A stretch of 64,000 nucleotides of DNA from Glandiceps talaboti (taxonomy: Eukaryota; Hemichordata; Enteropneusta; Spengelidae), in the NCBI RefSeq assembly GCF_964340395.1, contig NC_135557.1, positions 2,429,687 through 2,493,686 of the forward strand, given 5' to 3'. The first letter of the stretch is position 1. Each line of letters begins with the position of its first letter. The position numbers were made by a program, and so were the translations under genes. The notes under the pieces are model-generated. The model was given only the letters and a program-made list of their open reading frames with translations, was not told where the DNA came from and ran no database searches. Positions 36,201-48,254 of this stretch are shown in pieces.

Positions 36201-39200
36201 TAAATAGTGTCTTTGTCTACTCATAATAGTTGTTATATGTAGACTGTAAATAGTGTCTTTGTCTACTTATATTAGTTGTTATATATAGACTGTAAATAGT
36301 GTCTTCGTCTACTTATAATAGTTGTTGTATGTAGACTGTAAATAGTGTCTTTGTCTACTCATAATAGTTGTTATATATAGACTGTAAATAGTGTCTTTGT
36401 CTACTTATAATATTTGTTATATGTAGACTGTAAATAGTGTCTTTGTCTACTTATAATGGTTGTTGTATGTAGACTGTAAATAGTGTCTTTGTCTACTTAT
36501 AATAGTTGTTGTATGTAGACTGTAAATAGTGTCTTTGTCTACTTATAATAGTTGTTGTATGTAGACTGTGAATAGTGTCTTTGTCTACTTATAATAGTTG
36601 TTATATGTAGACTGTAAATAGTGTCTTTGTCTACTTATAATAGTTGTTGTATGTAGACTGTGAATAGTGTCTTTGTCTACTTATAATAGTTGTTATATGT
36701 AGACTGTGAATAGTGTCTTTGTCTACTTATAATAGTAAACAGTGTCTTTGTCCACTCGTAATCATCATACCACTCCTCCCTCCATCCCCCAACTCATATA
36801 CATACACTGACACATCTCATATATTTATTGATTCAAAAGCAGTTGAAAAATGACATATGTTGTTTATGCTTACGATAAATACATGTATTTATTACCTTTT
36901 AAGGTATATTTTTATGGGGAGTGACTATTGATAAACTATTAGAAAAAAAATAACTTAGAAACAAGGCAATGTTCAGGCAGATTATTACCAAAAAACTATA
37001 ATTATAAAAAAATCAAAACTTAACTTTTAATGTAATAACAAAATGTGTTACATTTACATTTCATTTTGAATATCTACAAATCTATGTAATCAAAATTGGC
37101 ATTAATGTATTTAGTTAATATTTCTCATGTTTACAAACATGTTTTTAGTTGTTTTCATTGTAAGGACTTTATGTAATTTACCTTAAAACAACGACTCATT
37201 AATACTTAATCTTTTGTATCTGTAAATATATTTTTTATGGATATTGACATCACTTCATCAAACAAATATTTAGTAACTATTCTCTGAGCACAGGAAGTTA
37301 AACAGTGATACAAATTAAATAATATTGGCAGCACTTTTAAATTGTTCTAGTGATGTGTGTAATTGTTCTGATATGTTTTAATTTACTAGAATATTGGTGA
37401 CCATAGCAGTTATAGAAAGAAGAGATTTCTTGTTCAACCTACAAAGAAACTAGGCTGTGAGGCACAGGTTATTTTAAGAGAAGTACTTAAATTTCCACAA
37501 TATAAGGTATGTGTACATAGTATAAATACATTACACACATATTTTGTGATAGTTTATGATTGTACATGTATTAAAAACTGTACAATACATTAACAGATTG
37601 TAGTACATGCAATAGGATTGCAAGTATGCCATATGACCGTTATTTGATGTATATTTATATAAGTTATGCAGTGCAATTCATAATCGGAAATAGTGTCAGT
37701 TTTTTCCTTACAATTTTGTGCATTGTAAATGCATTTCCTATTTATTATTCTATACTACACTCGGCATGTGGTATATTTATTTCAATACTTGTGAATTTGT
37801 TACTATAACATTTAGCATGTGGTACACTTGTTTCCAATATTTTTTTATTTAGTGTTTTGTTCATTATAAATTTATTTCCCAAAATTCATTTTTATACAAT
37901 TTTAATTTCAATGTGCAAAGTGTTTTTCCCATTTTTTCATAACTTTGTTTCAACTCTGTTTTGACACTTGCTTTTTTATTTGATTTTAACTTCTATTTTT
38001 TGTATGTAATGAGTTTCCATTATTTCTGTCAGACTCCTTTTCTTCTGACTTTAGTCTTTTTCATCAATACATTACTTTATATTTTGTACCATCCATTCAT
38101 TACCCATCCTCTCTTGTTAGTAGTACATGACGTATTAACAAGTTAAAAGAAAGTACATGTTTTGGTCTCAGTTCATATGTTACTGGTATTGTTTTACCAG
38201 TAGTTGACCTTGACAACTCTTTAACTGTAGTCTGGGTCAACTGTAAGTCTTGTAGGGTATTCTTTTACTGGGAACCATTTCACACGAATGTATCATCGTT
38301 CATGTTGTTTTGTTCTTAATTGTCTTTCACTTCGGGGATACATCACATGCAGGTCTGTTACCATATTGTTTTTTGGGGATATTCATTCATTCAATGTAGG
38401 TGCACAATCTTCATCTTTAGGAGAACTGTCAAATTTGAGTTTAAAACAAGATAAAAATAACAGTATTATTCAAATTGAATTGAATTCAAACAATTAACAC
38501 TACATACCCCAAAACAGTACTATTGACCACTCATTAATGATTAATTGGTCAAAATCACAAAGTCCAGTTGACCATCCATGCTAACATCGAAAAGTGTTTG
38601 TCATACTGATCTGCAGCACAACGATATAAAAAGATGTAATTTATTCAAATTTCACGTTATCGTAGCATGTATCTGCACTGTTGAGATACATCGTTAGCTG
38701 ATTGTACATCCCTAGCATGTTGATGTGAGGGCTGAGAGGTACAACCAGCTAACAATGTATCTAAACAGTACAGTAAACAGGCTAGCAGTATCGTGGTTCA
38801 ATAGTTTACATACCTTTCCATGTAATATTGTCTTGCTACCCTTCCTTGCTTTGATTTATTTATAATAACACCCTCCTTCAAATGTATGACAACAACATGG
38901 CCATTTATCAGCTAATATCATATCTGTGAGACAATACAATAACTAATAATGTTATTGAATTTTATTTGTTAAAAATAAAACAATATAGCAGTATATTTTA
39001 ACTATTTTCATGCTATCATACCGGTACATAAAAATGTTTGTAACTTAGATAACATCCAACAGTAGATGGAAAAAAGACGATGCTTCCAAAGCCCTGCGTA
39101 TTAAACTACAGAATACAACTACTAAGGACAGTGAGGTGAATTGTGAACATCGCATTTATATAAAACTACCACAAATTGAAGACCATACATTCCATGTAAC

Positions 39201-42200
39201 TGGCAAGGTATGCTTATATTACACAATAACTATATCTGACAAAGGTACTATACATACATGCACCGGTATCTATAGGTACAACCACATTTCCTGTGACTCT
39301 CTCTCTCTCTCTCTTCATATCACAACTGATAGTTGTCTGCAGTGATTTTTTTTACATGGGTTTATTATTCCAAATCCAGTTCCTGGATTCATACAAGTAT
39401 GTTCCTCTTTTATACCATGAAAATAATAATGCCTTTAAACTTTCATTTTCATTTTTATTTGCAGACAGCAGGCATTACACTGCCCATGGATGAGAGCGTT
39501 ATAGAGAAGATTGTTAACCTTACAAGAGAGGGAGTGAATTCAGTAAATGAAGTTAAACGTCATATCGGCTACTACGTTAAGAATGAAATTTTCAAGGACA
39601 AATCACCACCATCAGTTAGTAACAAGCGTTTCTATCCATCAAATAAAGACATACGGTATCACATGTACAAGACAAGAATGCAGCAGATGAAATCAAAGAT
39701 TGACCAGGAGAATTTGGCACTCAAAATATCAGAATGGCAAGAAGAGAACCAAGATGATAAATTTTATTTCAGACAGTATTCGGATCAATCCAACCAACAT
39801 GACAATGACGATGACCAAGATGATGATGTTACTTTAAGAGGATCAGATGGCCTACTTTTTGTACACCAGGCACAGTGGCAACGAGACTTATTATTGAAAT
39901 ACGGCAATGAAATAACACTATTAGATGCAACATATAAAACAACCAAGTATGCACTTCCCCTCTTCTTTTTATGCACAAAAACAAACGTCGACTATTCAGT
40001 TGTTGGAGCATTCGTAACACAATATGAAGACACAAAATCAATAGCAGAGGCTTTGGAAATACTTAGTGACTGGAACACCCAATGGAAACCTGCACACTTT
40101 ATGGTAGACTTTTCAGAACCAGAAATAATGGCGATTGAATCAACTTTTCCAGGTAAGTTGATATAAAATGTACAATGTACAAATATCTTATACCTCAAAT
40201 ACATGAATATAATGCAGATACATAGATAGATACACAAAACACATATTGCAAATAGGTCAACATGGATTCAAAGTTATATATTACATGTTTATACATTGTA
40301 GAACAGGACATCATGCATTACAGTCTCTGTTGTTGAATATACCTAACAGGAAAGCATGAACTCTATATTATACTAGGACAGTATGCATTCTAGACAACAC
40401 TGAAATACAGGCCAGCATGCATTCTAGGTTGCACTGTAATACAGGCCAGTGTGCATTCTATGCAACACTGAAATACAGGCCAGTGTACATTCTATGCAAC
40501 ACTGAAATACAGGCCAGTGTGCATTCTATGCAACACTGAATTACAGGCAAGTGTGCATTCTATGCAACACTGAAATACAGGCCAGTGTGCATACCAAGTT
40601 ATTTGACATAATGAAGTTTTCTACTATTTATCTTTCCAGAATGCCAAGTGTATCTTTGCGACTTTCATCGAGAACAGGCATGGGTAAGGTGGGTGAGCGC
40701 ACACAAGAATGAAGTAAACCATTTAAAAGATGAAGTCCTGGCACGTTTGAGACGTATAGCTAATGCAGATACTAAAGACAAATTTACTGAAGCTTTGAAC
40801 GACTTGAGGAATAGCGACATCTGGAAAACAAACAGGAAACTCAGACACTACATGGAAGGGACATGGCTTCCCATACACAAGGTAACACAGAAATAATCTT
40901 TTTGGGGTATCATTAGACTATAATTCATAACAATTACATAGTTTAAGTGAATATTTACACTAGGTTCCCATATTTGTAATAACCCTTTACAGTATATATA
41001 AACTATTATGTATTTCATGACGTCATTTATTTAATATGTCTTTACGTCTATCAATCATATGATGAAGATGTAAATTGTAAATTCCCACAATACTGTAATT
41101 CTTGTACATTGGAGATCGGTTTCCTTGAAAGAATTTAATTAGTTTGTCCTGCCATGGTATTTGAAAGTTGTCTCTTTATTGGGTAATGTAGAAAGGTTAA
41201 TTGGTACATACATGTATGTTAAACATCTTACTGATAATAAGCCTAGCAGGTAGGAGTGGTGCTTGACAAAGGATTCCGAAATGGTATGAGATGAGGAAGT
41301 CCTTTGTGTGAGACTAGCACCTAGCCTATTCTCAGTGGTTTTCTAGAAATCAGGTATGTGTTTGACAATGATGCCGACTACATGCAGTACTTGCTGAAGG
41401 TAACTGGTCATTATTAGTTGTCATTTGTACCCGATAATTTAGGTATGTACACAAAATAGAGTGAACTACATTTAGTCATTTATGTGTACTTAATGAAATC
41501 AATGTATAAGAGCAATGAATCTGGAAGGACTAAGCCCAAGTCCTTCTTTCCTTTACATTTTTTTAACCATCAATCTGACACAATCACTGTCCATTTCCTT
41601 AATATGAGTTGTATGTTGATTCATTATTATTTTTAATCTCATATATCTAAATTCTAATATAAAGCTATTATACTACTTTAATTATGAATATATAGACAAT
41701 ATGTAGGAATTTGAACTTGTATTCAGTTTTCATCAAGAAATATGTTTTACATGTTGATTTATTTTGAAAATAAACATTGGTATGAATTTTCAAGTATAAA
41801 AATACCTGATATTTATTTGTTCTAACTTAAATAATATAAATATATTAAAAATGAAATCTTTCAATCTTTCATAATAGCGTTGGGTGAAAGCTTTCAGATT
41901 GGACAGGTTTAATGTAAATGTTAACACAAATAATGGAATAGAAAGACAGAACCGGGCTTTTAAATACGACTATCTGCGAGACTACATCGACAGATCATTA
42001 AGTGGAATGATAACTATCCTTGTTGAACAATACTTTCCATCATCCTATCAACGGTGAGTATAACATCTATATTATAATCTTATGCACATATTATCCAAAT
42101 GAAGTAGTATTATGGATTCAATAAATTAAACCAAAAAGACAAATAGTCTCTGAAAAATAGTCCAAAACCTGTTGACGGATAATAACAGACTACATGTATA

Positions 42201-43248
42201 CAATGCATGCTAACTTTATCATTGTTTATCCTCCACAGATTTGTTTCAGCTGGAAGCTACAGTTAACCATGTTTTGAAATATTTCAAAAATATGAAACTT
42301 GCATAAATGGTACTGGTATACAAGTATATTACAGCAATTCATCAAAGAACTCATTATCTGCATTATATAATTTCAGATATCAAGAAGAAAACATCAAATG
42401 TAGTGGAAGCTATAGAAGGTACACTGAAGAACTACCAACATACCTAAATGATCGACCAAGAGAAATGGTAAACCATATATGCACCAGGACAAAAAATGCA
42501 ATTCACATCAGTAAAGATGACATTACAGAGCTAAATAACGGACATTTCCAAGTGCAAAGTGAGTCAAGAAGTATACAGTACATAGTGCAATTTGGAAACC
42601 ATGAAAACATGCCTTCATGTGACTGTGAGGATTGGAAACGTACACACATGTTATGCAAACATTTTATAGCAATATTTACTCATTTCCCATCATGGAGTTG
42701 GAACAACTTATCACCATTATACAGAGACAGTATGTATTTTAAACTTGACATTCCATCAGAGTACAAACCAGCACCAATCACAACAACGAGTCAGTCATTA
42801 GATATCAGTGAAACACCTCTCCCAACAACAAGCCAGTCAGCAGATGTAAACATAGCAACAACACCAACAACAGGCCAGTCAACAGATGTTACCGAAGCAC
42901 AAACACCAACAACAAGCCAATCAGCAGACAATAATCGATCAAACGCAAATAAACTTCAAATAGAATGTAGAGAAAACCTAGACAAATTGCGCAATATCAC
43001 TTACCTCATCCATGATGAAGACATATTGAAATTGATTAGTGAACAACTTGAATCCATTCACAAGATAGCCAGCAAGTTAATTCCAAGTGACAGTGAAGGA
43101 GGTCTCCCAGCTGGCCCATGTATGATTACTGTGAAGAGGAAAAGAGTGTCTAGAACCACAAAAGGTAAAGTTAATCACTAATTCTATTGATATTCCATAG
43201 ACATTGTTCAACAAATTTCTGAATTTTTTCTGGCTGAATAAAGTTTAT

Positions 43249-43279
<31 letters not shown>

Positions 43280-43784
43280 CAGTTTGCTCCTATATAAAAT
43301 TAATGTACATAAGTATGTGTATGTATGGTAACTTTGTAATATTTACGTCAAAGATTAGTGGATGAACATGACCAAATGTAACCTGGTTATGTTTACTTTG
43401 AATTGTTTCAATTAGATTTTAACCCTAGAATCTTTGTTCTTTCTATTTAATAACAGGTAAAACTAGTGGTATCAATACAATTAAAAGAAAGAAAACAAGT
43501 GATCAGCATGAAGGCAAACCAGGTAAGAAAGTTTACTATATACATACATGTAGCTATAAACGTAAATAAAAGTCATACAGTCTCATGTTTTATTCCTCTA
43601 ACTCATATATAGTCATTACTGTATTATATTTTATCATTTCAGAAAAGATAATAATTATTAATAGCGATGAAGAAGATGAAGAGATATATACAAATGCACC
43701 CACACAAAGGTTTGTAAGATACTCCTTATTTGAATAGTTACTCTCTGGATTCACAATCTGTTAATCTTTTATCCATTTATTTAC

Positions 43785-43815
<31 letters not shown>

Positions 43816-46481
43816 CTTATTTATTTATTTATTTATTTAGAATTAATCATTTCAATGATTTTTAGTATTGTTAAAAACCATACAATAATCTTGTTCATTC
43901 TAAATCTTAGTTAACAATCATACAATAATCGAGTTTCTTCGTAAGGTTTCACAATATGTTAATGTACAAAACTGCAATGTTATGACATATCAACTAGTAT
44001 ATTTGATAAGTTACAAAACCAAATATTATAAAGTGTATATTGTACTGTCTAATTAATTTATGATACTGTTCACTGTAGTTGTCTAAAAATATGCTATGCT
44101 TGTCATAATTAACATTTAATATCTATATTACATGTGATATTCTTGTAATATAGATATTAAATGTTAATTATGACAAGCATAGCATATTTTTAGACAACTA
44201 CAGTGAACAGTATCATAAATTGTAGTATTATTCATTACATTCCAGGTTATTACCATGGCAGAAATCATTACAAGCTTTAAATGAAATAGACATGCAGACA
44301 TTAGAACCAGGGGAATGGCTGAATGGTTCTATCATTGACTTTGCACTACTGTAAGTTGAAGGTTGGAGGTAGTACACAAACCATGGTTTATCAATATTTA
44401 TTTATTTACTAATAATTGATATTTTATCAAATATCAATTTTTAGTGAACTAAGGATGTCAAAATAGTAATACACAAGATTAAAGAAATGACATACTCGGG
44501 AACCTGATATGTACAACCTACAAAAATAGAAACTACATGTGTGTTCACAAAAATCTTTACTCCTACATACAAAGACAGACAAAGTGGAACTTTACTTAAC
44601 ATTACGAAGGTGGATATTAGTCAGTCATGCATAAATTTACGTGTTTCAATTTGTTTTCAGTGACCATCACAACAATGCACCACAGCAAATAAAGAATGTA
44701 ACAAAGATAGTACCAACCACCTTCTACCAGGCATTAAAAGCAAAGAGGAAAGGACAAAGGTAGATTTATCAGTTCATTTTTTTAGTGTGCTATTGCTTTG
44801 TCAAAAAAAAAAATGATACATAGTGATGAATGTAGGTAGTGTACGATCTTACACTGACAGACACTTACCAAAGTAAATATTTGCTTTTGATCCTAACTGT
44901 CATGGTGTACTAATATTCCTTAGTGGGAAATCCCAAACCCAAGCAGTTTACCTGTGTAACTCCCCTGATACATTTAATCAACCTTAATTAACCTTAATTA
45001 TTTTTCAATATAATGGTATAATATAATAGCAATGAACCACAACTACAAATTAGGGTTTGTATACCTCAATTTTGACCAGTGAACTCAACTATCTCGATAT
45101 TGCTATTGTCCTTGCATATATTTTGTTCCCTGGTCATAAACACTTGGTATACCATCCCCAGGAGGTTTTTTTGCTGTAATATGACGTCATTATACTAGTG
45201 TTTGTTAGATATTGCATATCTAATAGGTATTATGTGAAATCAATTTTAAATTTGACCTTTAAAGTCCTTTATTTGACAGTGATATTTGGAGAACAGCACG
45301 GAAGCAGATAAACACAGATGGACAGAACGTTTTTGAACATAAATACATTTTAATTCCATGTAACACTGGGTAAGTACATTTATGTTTTGTCATTTACTTA
45401 TTGGTAGTATTTTGTCATACCAAGAACACATTTTCAACCTAAAATAAACATCATTTTCATTTTATCAATTTTCATCTATACACCCTAGGTAATTATAATG
45501 TCCCTACAACACAATCAGTCTAGCTGTTTTTCTTTTATACACATACATATCTGCATATATACAAAAACATTTTGTGACACCTATGGCCCTATTGAACTAA
45601 CTCAGTGTTCAATTTTTAATTATCCTATTGTGGTTTTTTTTAACAATAACAACTGAACACTGAACACTATTTCACCTTCTGAATGTATTTTGTAGAGGAC
45701 ACTGGATTTTAATCATTGTTTGGAATTTACCACAAATGAACAACCAAGATGCTACAAAGAAGTAAGTATTCATTCCAGTCCATTTATTGCATAAAAGTTG
45801 TCTTTTAAATTGAAACCCATCTTTTATTAGTTCTAAGACTGAATCAATTGTCAATATGATGATTATGGCCAACCAAACTTATTGAAAGATAGTGTGTATG
45901 TTAGACTTCACATAAGACATTTTGTAATTTTGTTATCAGGCTTCTAAACCAACTATACTGGACAATTCTGTAAGTGGTAGCTGATAGCATTAAATGAATG
46001 TTGTTTACAGAATATCTGTATGTATGCTAACTGCCATTTCATAGTTTTTGCTTTACTATTTATGTGATATTTTCATGTTATTGATGATTTCTCTTTTAGG
46101 ACTCAAGTTCTAGTATTAGACTCATTGAATGGCGAAGCGGGAGACCAACCTGTACAAGAAATATTACAGTAAGTAACATTTAATGACTATAATTACCTAA
46201 TATATTTACATCTACTCTATTGTTGCTATATTCACATGTAGAAACCTAGATTGTCAATGATGCATGGTCTGAGATGAGGAAGACAGATTACCAGTATTTT
46301 TATTATCATGAAATATTTACAATATTATTAGCTACACAAATGACATGGTATGGTGAGCTCCATATACAGATATTTTATGTTTTAATTATAATTGCCATAA
46401 ACAAAAAATACCATCAAAAATCACACACACACACACACACACATACATACATACATATATACATACACACACACACGCACA

Positions 46482-46550
<69 letters not shown>

Positions 46551-47844
46551 AGACAGACAGACAGTGACACTTTGCCTTGTCTATAGCACTACTGAACCTT
46601 ATCAGTTCAGTTGTGATAAACAATGATAGTTCATGAAATGTTTATGCAAAGCCAGTTGGTTTTTCTAGCCCTTTCCTACTCTGGCCACTCTTACATGTAG
46701 CAAACCATTCAGCCATCTTGAGCCCACAATGTAAGTGGTCATTCAATGCACCCTTTACTGTTCTTTGTCAGATTTCTAGAAATGGAATGGAATAAGACAC
46801 ATACTAGTACAGAGAAAAAACAGTTCAGTGAACTGAAAATACATTTTCCTACAGTAAGTAATTTTTAATTCATCCATACATAATTACAAATCGTGATGTC
46901 AAGCCTGCATATGGTCACAGGATAGAGATATTATCAACAAATAATAACCTTTAAAGCCCTGGCATGCTGGTTTTTTGACTAAGGTGGTATGTGGGAAGGG
47001 CCCGACTTCAAAGGGACACATAGGTTGCACAACATGTGGCTGCAAAAAACCACATCCACTTTATATCATTTACCCCATGTAGTGTCAATGAATTGAATCT
47101 CGTAACAACATAAATTAATGTCAAAAACATCAATGTTATGTAGAACGAAATCACAATTAGATCAAAGGGTGAATGGAATTTGATGAGCATACCACTTGCC
47201 ATGTTTAGGTAAAGTATGCATTGGTAGTCTTTTTCAAGTTTGAAACAAAGAATAAGAATATAAATGTCAGATAATATGTAGATATATAATTTGAACACTT
47301 TTGGTTATAGACATTGAACATACATGAGGTCAATTACTAAGGGGAAGGTCTCATTAGAAAGTTCAAATGAAAAGAGATACTCAAATGAGATATATTAAAT
47401 GATTTATTATAATAACTTATCTTTTTTAAATCTTATGATCTGGTTTCAATATTTAAATTTCACAGGTACCCTACCAGGACAATTATTTTGATTGTGGACT
47501 GTTTTTAATAGCTTTTGCAGAACAATTTCTACAGGTAATATCAATATTTTGTTATTAATTTTAGAAAACAATACTTGATATTTCTTATTAATCTTGCACT
47601 CTAAAAAAATTGTTTTAATAATGCCATATGCAGATGTATCTCAAAACCTACATAAATTTACAAACTGGGGAATAATTTTGATATTGATTTATATTTTTTC
47701 CAAATACAGAGTGATTTATTTCCGGAAAGCATACCACAGGATTTAACACTAGAGTATTTAATTGATGCAGAAGATGTTCGTCAACATGGCAGGATATATC
47801 TACATGACCGTATACGAAAACTGAAGACATCTATGGAAAAATAA
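33271..47844 (+). CDS. MULE transposase with SWIM zinc finger fused to ULP1-type (C48) protease, 18 exons
   Basis: Exons: 33271-33442, 34368-34585, 37390-37506, 39049-39207, 39465-40152, 40640-40881, 41878-42053, 42377-43164, 43457-43522, 43643-43709, 44246-44350, 44661-44759, 45280-45369, 45696-45761, 46100-46168, 46772-46853, 47466-47534, 47710-47844. All introns are GT-AG, all phases match, and the sum is 3408 nt (1135 residues plus stop) with no internal stop. Domains: 1-222 CARF/ZSWIM-like N-terminus; ~300-560 MULE DDE core (D376, D437, C458-x2-H461, E554); 672-686 SWIM finger; ~715-770 low-complexity T/S-rich linker; ~898-1110 ULP1 protease with H998, D1025, Q1072 and C1078. The protein should bind and cut the element's ends. 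The protease could cleave SUMO-like conjugates or process the protein itself (inference). All key residues present, so it may be active. Confidence 0.9.
34586..37389. repeat. Intron 2 with 46-bp satellite array (about 35140-36740)
   Basis: About 35 units of a ~46-bp repeat ('agactgtaaatagtgtcttt', 'gtctacttataatagttgtt', 'gtatgt') fill much of this intron. Variants include c/t in 'ctcataa'/'cttataa' and g/a in 'ttgtatg'/'ttatatg'. The array is wholly intronic, so it does not touch the reading frame. Confidence 0.95.
37507..39048. other. Intron 3, contains a pre-miRNA-like hairpin
   Basis: GT-AG intron with no coding signal. The only notable structure is the imperfect hairpin at 38673-38773, listed separately. 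Confidence 0.6.
38673..38773 (+). ncRNA. Candidate hairpin RNA in MULE intron 3
   Basis: Arms of 35 nt (38673-38707 and 38739-38773) pair with five mismatches or G-U pairs around a 31-nt loop. Arm core: gatacatcgttagctgattg, opposite a strand containing 'cagctaacaatgtatc'. Size and mismatches fit an animal microRNA precursor or a tiny MITE; there is no evidence of expression. Confidence 0.4.
39465..42053 (+). other. MULE DDE catalytic core (exons 5-7)
   Basis: The core motifs are '[13 protein letters not shown]' (D376), '[15 protein letters not shown]' (D437), '[15 protein letters not shown]' (C458, H461) and '[15 protein letters not shown]' (E554). This D, D, C-x2-H, E series is diagnostic of the MULE superfamily (RNase H-like fold). 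An acidic insert 'DNDDDQDDD' precedes the first Asp. Confidence 0.88.
40376..40612. repeat. 34-bp tandem repeat in intron 5, about six copies
   Basis: Units with gcattctatgcaacactgaa and 'atacaggccagtgt' repeat within intron 5 (40153-40639), ending 25 bp before the acceptor of exon 6. Confidence 0.85.
42377..43164 (+). other. SWIM zinc finger and T/S-rich linker (exon 8)
   Basis: [15 protein letters not shown] at residues 672-686 is a C-x-C-x9-C-x-H SWIM finger, the usual C-terminal partner of the MULE core. It is followed by four degenerate repeats built on 'TTSQS.D' and by a basic end, '[11 protein letters not shown]'. SWIM fingers bind DNA or protein. Confidence 0.88.
43253..43276. repeat. 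(TTA)n microsatellite in intron 8
   Basis: About eight TTA trinucleotides in intron 8 of the MULE gene. Confidence 0.9.
43777..43841. repeat. (TTTA)n microsatellite in intron 10
   Basis: Run of ttta/attt tetranucleotides within intron 10 (43710-44245). Confidence 0.9.
44055..44221. repeat. Perfect 78-bp inverted repeat (hairpin) in intron 10
   Basis: The arms 44055-44132 and 44144-44221 are exact reverse complements around an 11-nt spacer. I found no mismatch over 78 bp. The right arm ends 24 bp before exon 11. Transcripts of the gene would form a long double-stranded stem. Perfect arms imply a very recent origin or active correction; an assembly artefact must also be considered. Confidence 0.9.
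46426..46565. repeat. (CA)n-rich microsatellite in intron 15
   Basis: CA dinucleotide runs with interspersed 'cata' and 'caga' units, immediately followed by the hairpin tail at 46582-46620. Confidence 0.95.
46582..46620 (+). repeat. HINE-like hairpin tail, third copy
   Basis: 'tatagcactactgaacctta', then 'tcagttcagttgtgataaa', follows a (CA)n tract, as at 3150-3178 and 10786-10825. This indicates insertion of the same repeat family into intron 15 of the MULE gene. Confidence 0.5.
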
Positions 47845-48176
47845 GCCAGAATTGCCACTAATGTAATTTATACAAATCTATAATGAAGCCAGAATTGCCA
47901 CTACATTAATTTATACAAATCTATGATGAAGCCAGAATTGCCACTACATTAATTTATACAAATCTATGATGAAGCCAGAATTGCCACTACATTAATTTAT
48001 ACAAATCTATAATGAAGCCAGAATTGCCACTACATTAATTTATACAAATCTATAATGAAGCCAGAATTGCCACTACATTAATTTATACAAATCTATGATG
48101 AAGCCAGAATTGCCACTAATGTAATTTATACAAATCTATGATGAAGCCAGGATTGCCACTATATTAATTTATACTT
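47842..48176. repeat. 43-bp tandem repeat starting at the stop codon, eight copies
   Basis: Units with gaagccagaattgccactac and 'attaatttatacaaatctat' begin right at the TAA of the MULE gene ('taagccagaattgcc'). The stop codon therefore lies inside the first, slightly different unit. The array forms the start of the 3' UTR. Confidence 0.93.
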
Positions 48177-48254
48177 ATCTATTTTACAGCAACATAATTA
48201 GTTCTATAATGCCAATTGTTTACACAGCCACTGTAATGTACGAGAAAGATGGGT

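Larger units (their letters stand above)
33271..39207 (+). other. N-terminal CARF/ZSWIM-like region (exons 1-4)
   Basis: Residues 1-222. Exon 2 ends with [17 protein letters not shown], and exon 3 with '[15 protein letters not shown]'. This 'P(F)..G......C..G ... ..K..C.A.I' order is typical of the CARF/FAR1-like N-terminal zinc-binding region that precedes MULE-derived transposases. The assignment to that family is from memory of its motifs. Confidence 0.6.
44246..47844 (+). other. ULP1/SENP-type cysteine protease domain (exons 11-18)
   Basis: The domain opens with '[17 protein letters not shown]', the usual substrate-groove motif of C48 peptidases. It continues with '[10 protein letters not shown]' (H998), 'VLVLDSLNG' (D1025) and '[14 protein letters not shown]' (Q1072, C1078). 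His-Asp-Gln-Cys order and spacing fit an intact ULP1 fold. It lies in eight short exons (66-135 nt), unlike the long exons of the transposase part, which suggests it was captured from an intron-rich host gene. Confidence 0.88.
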
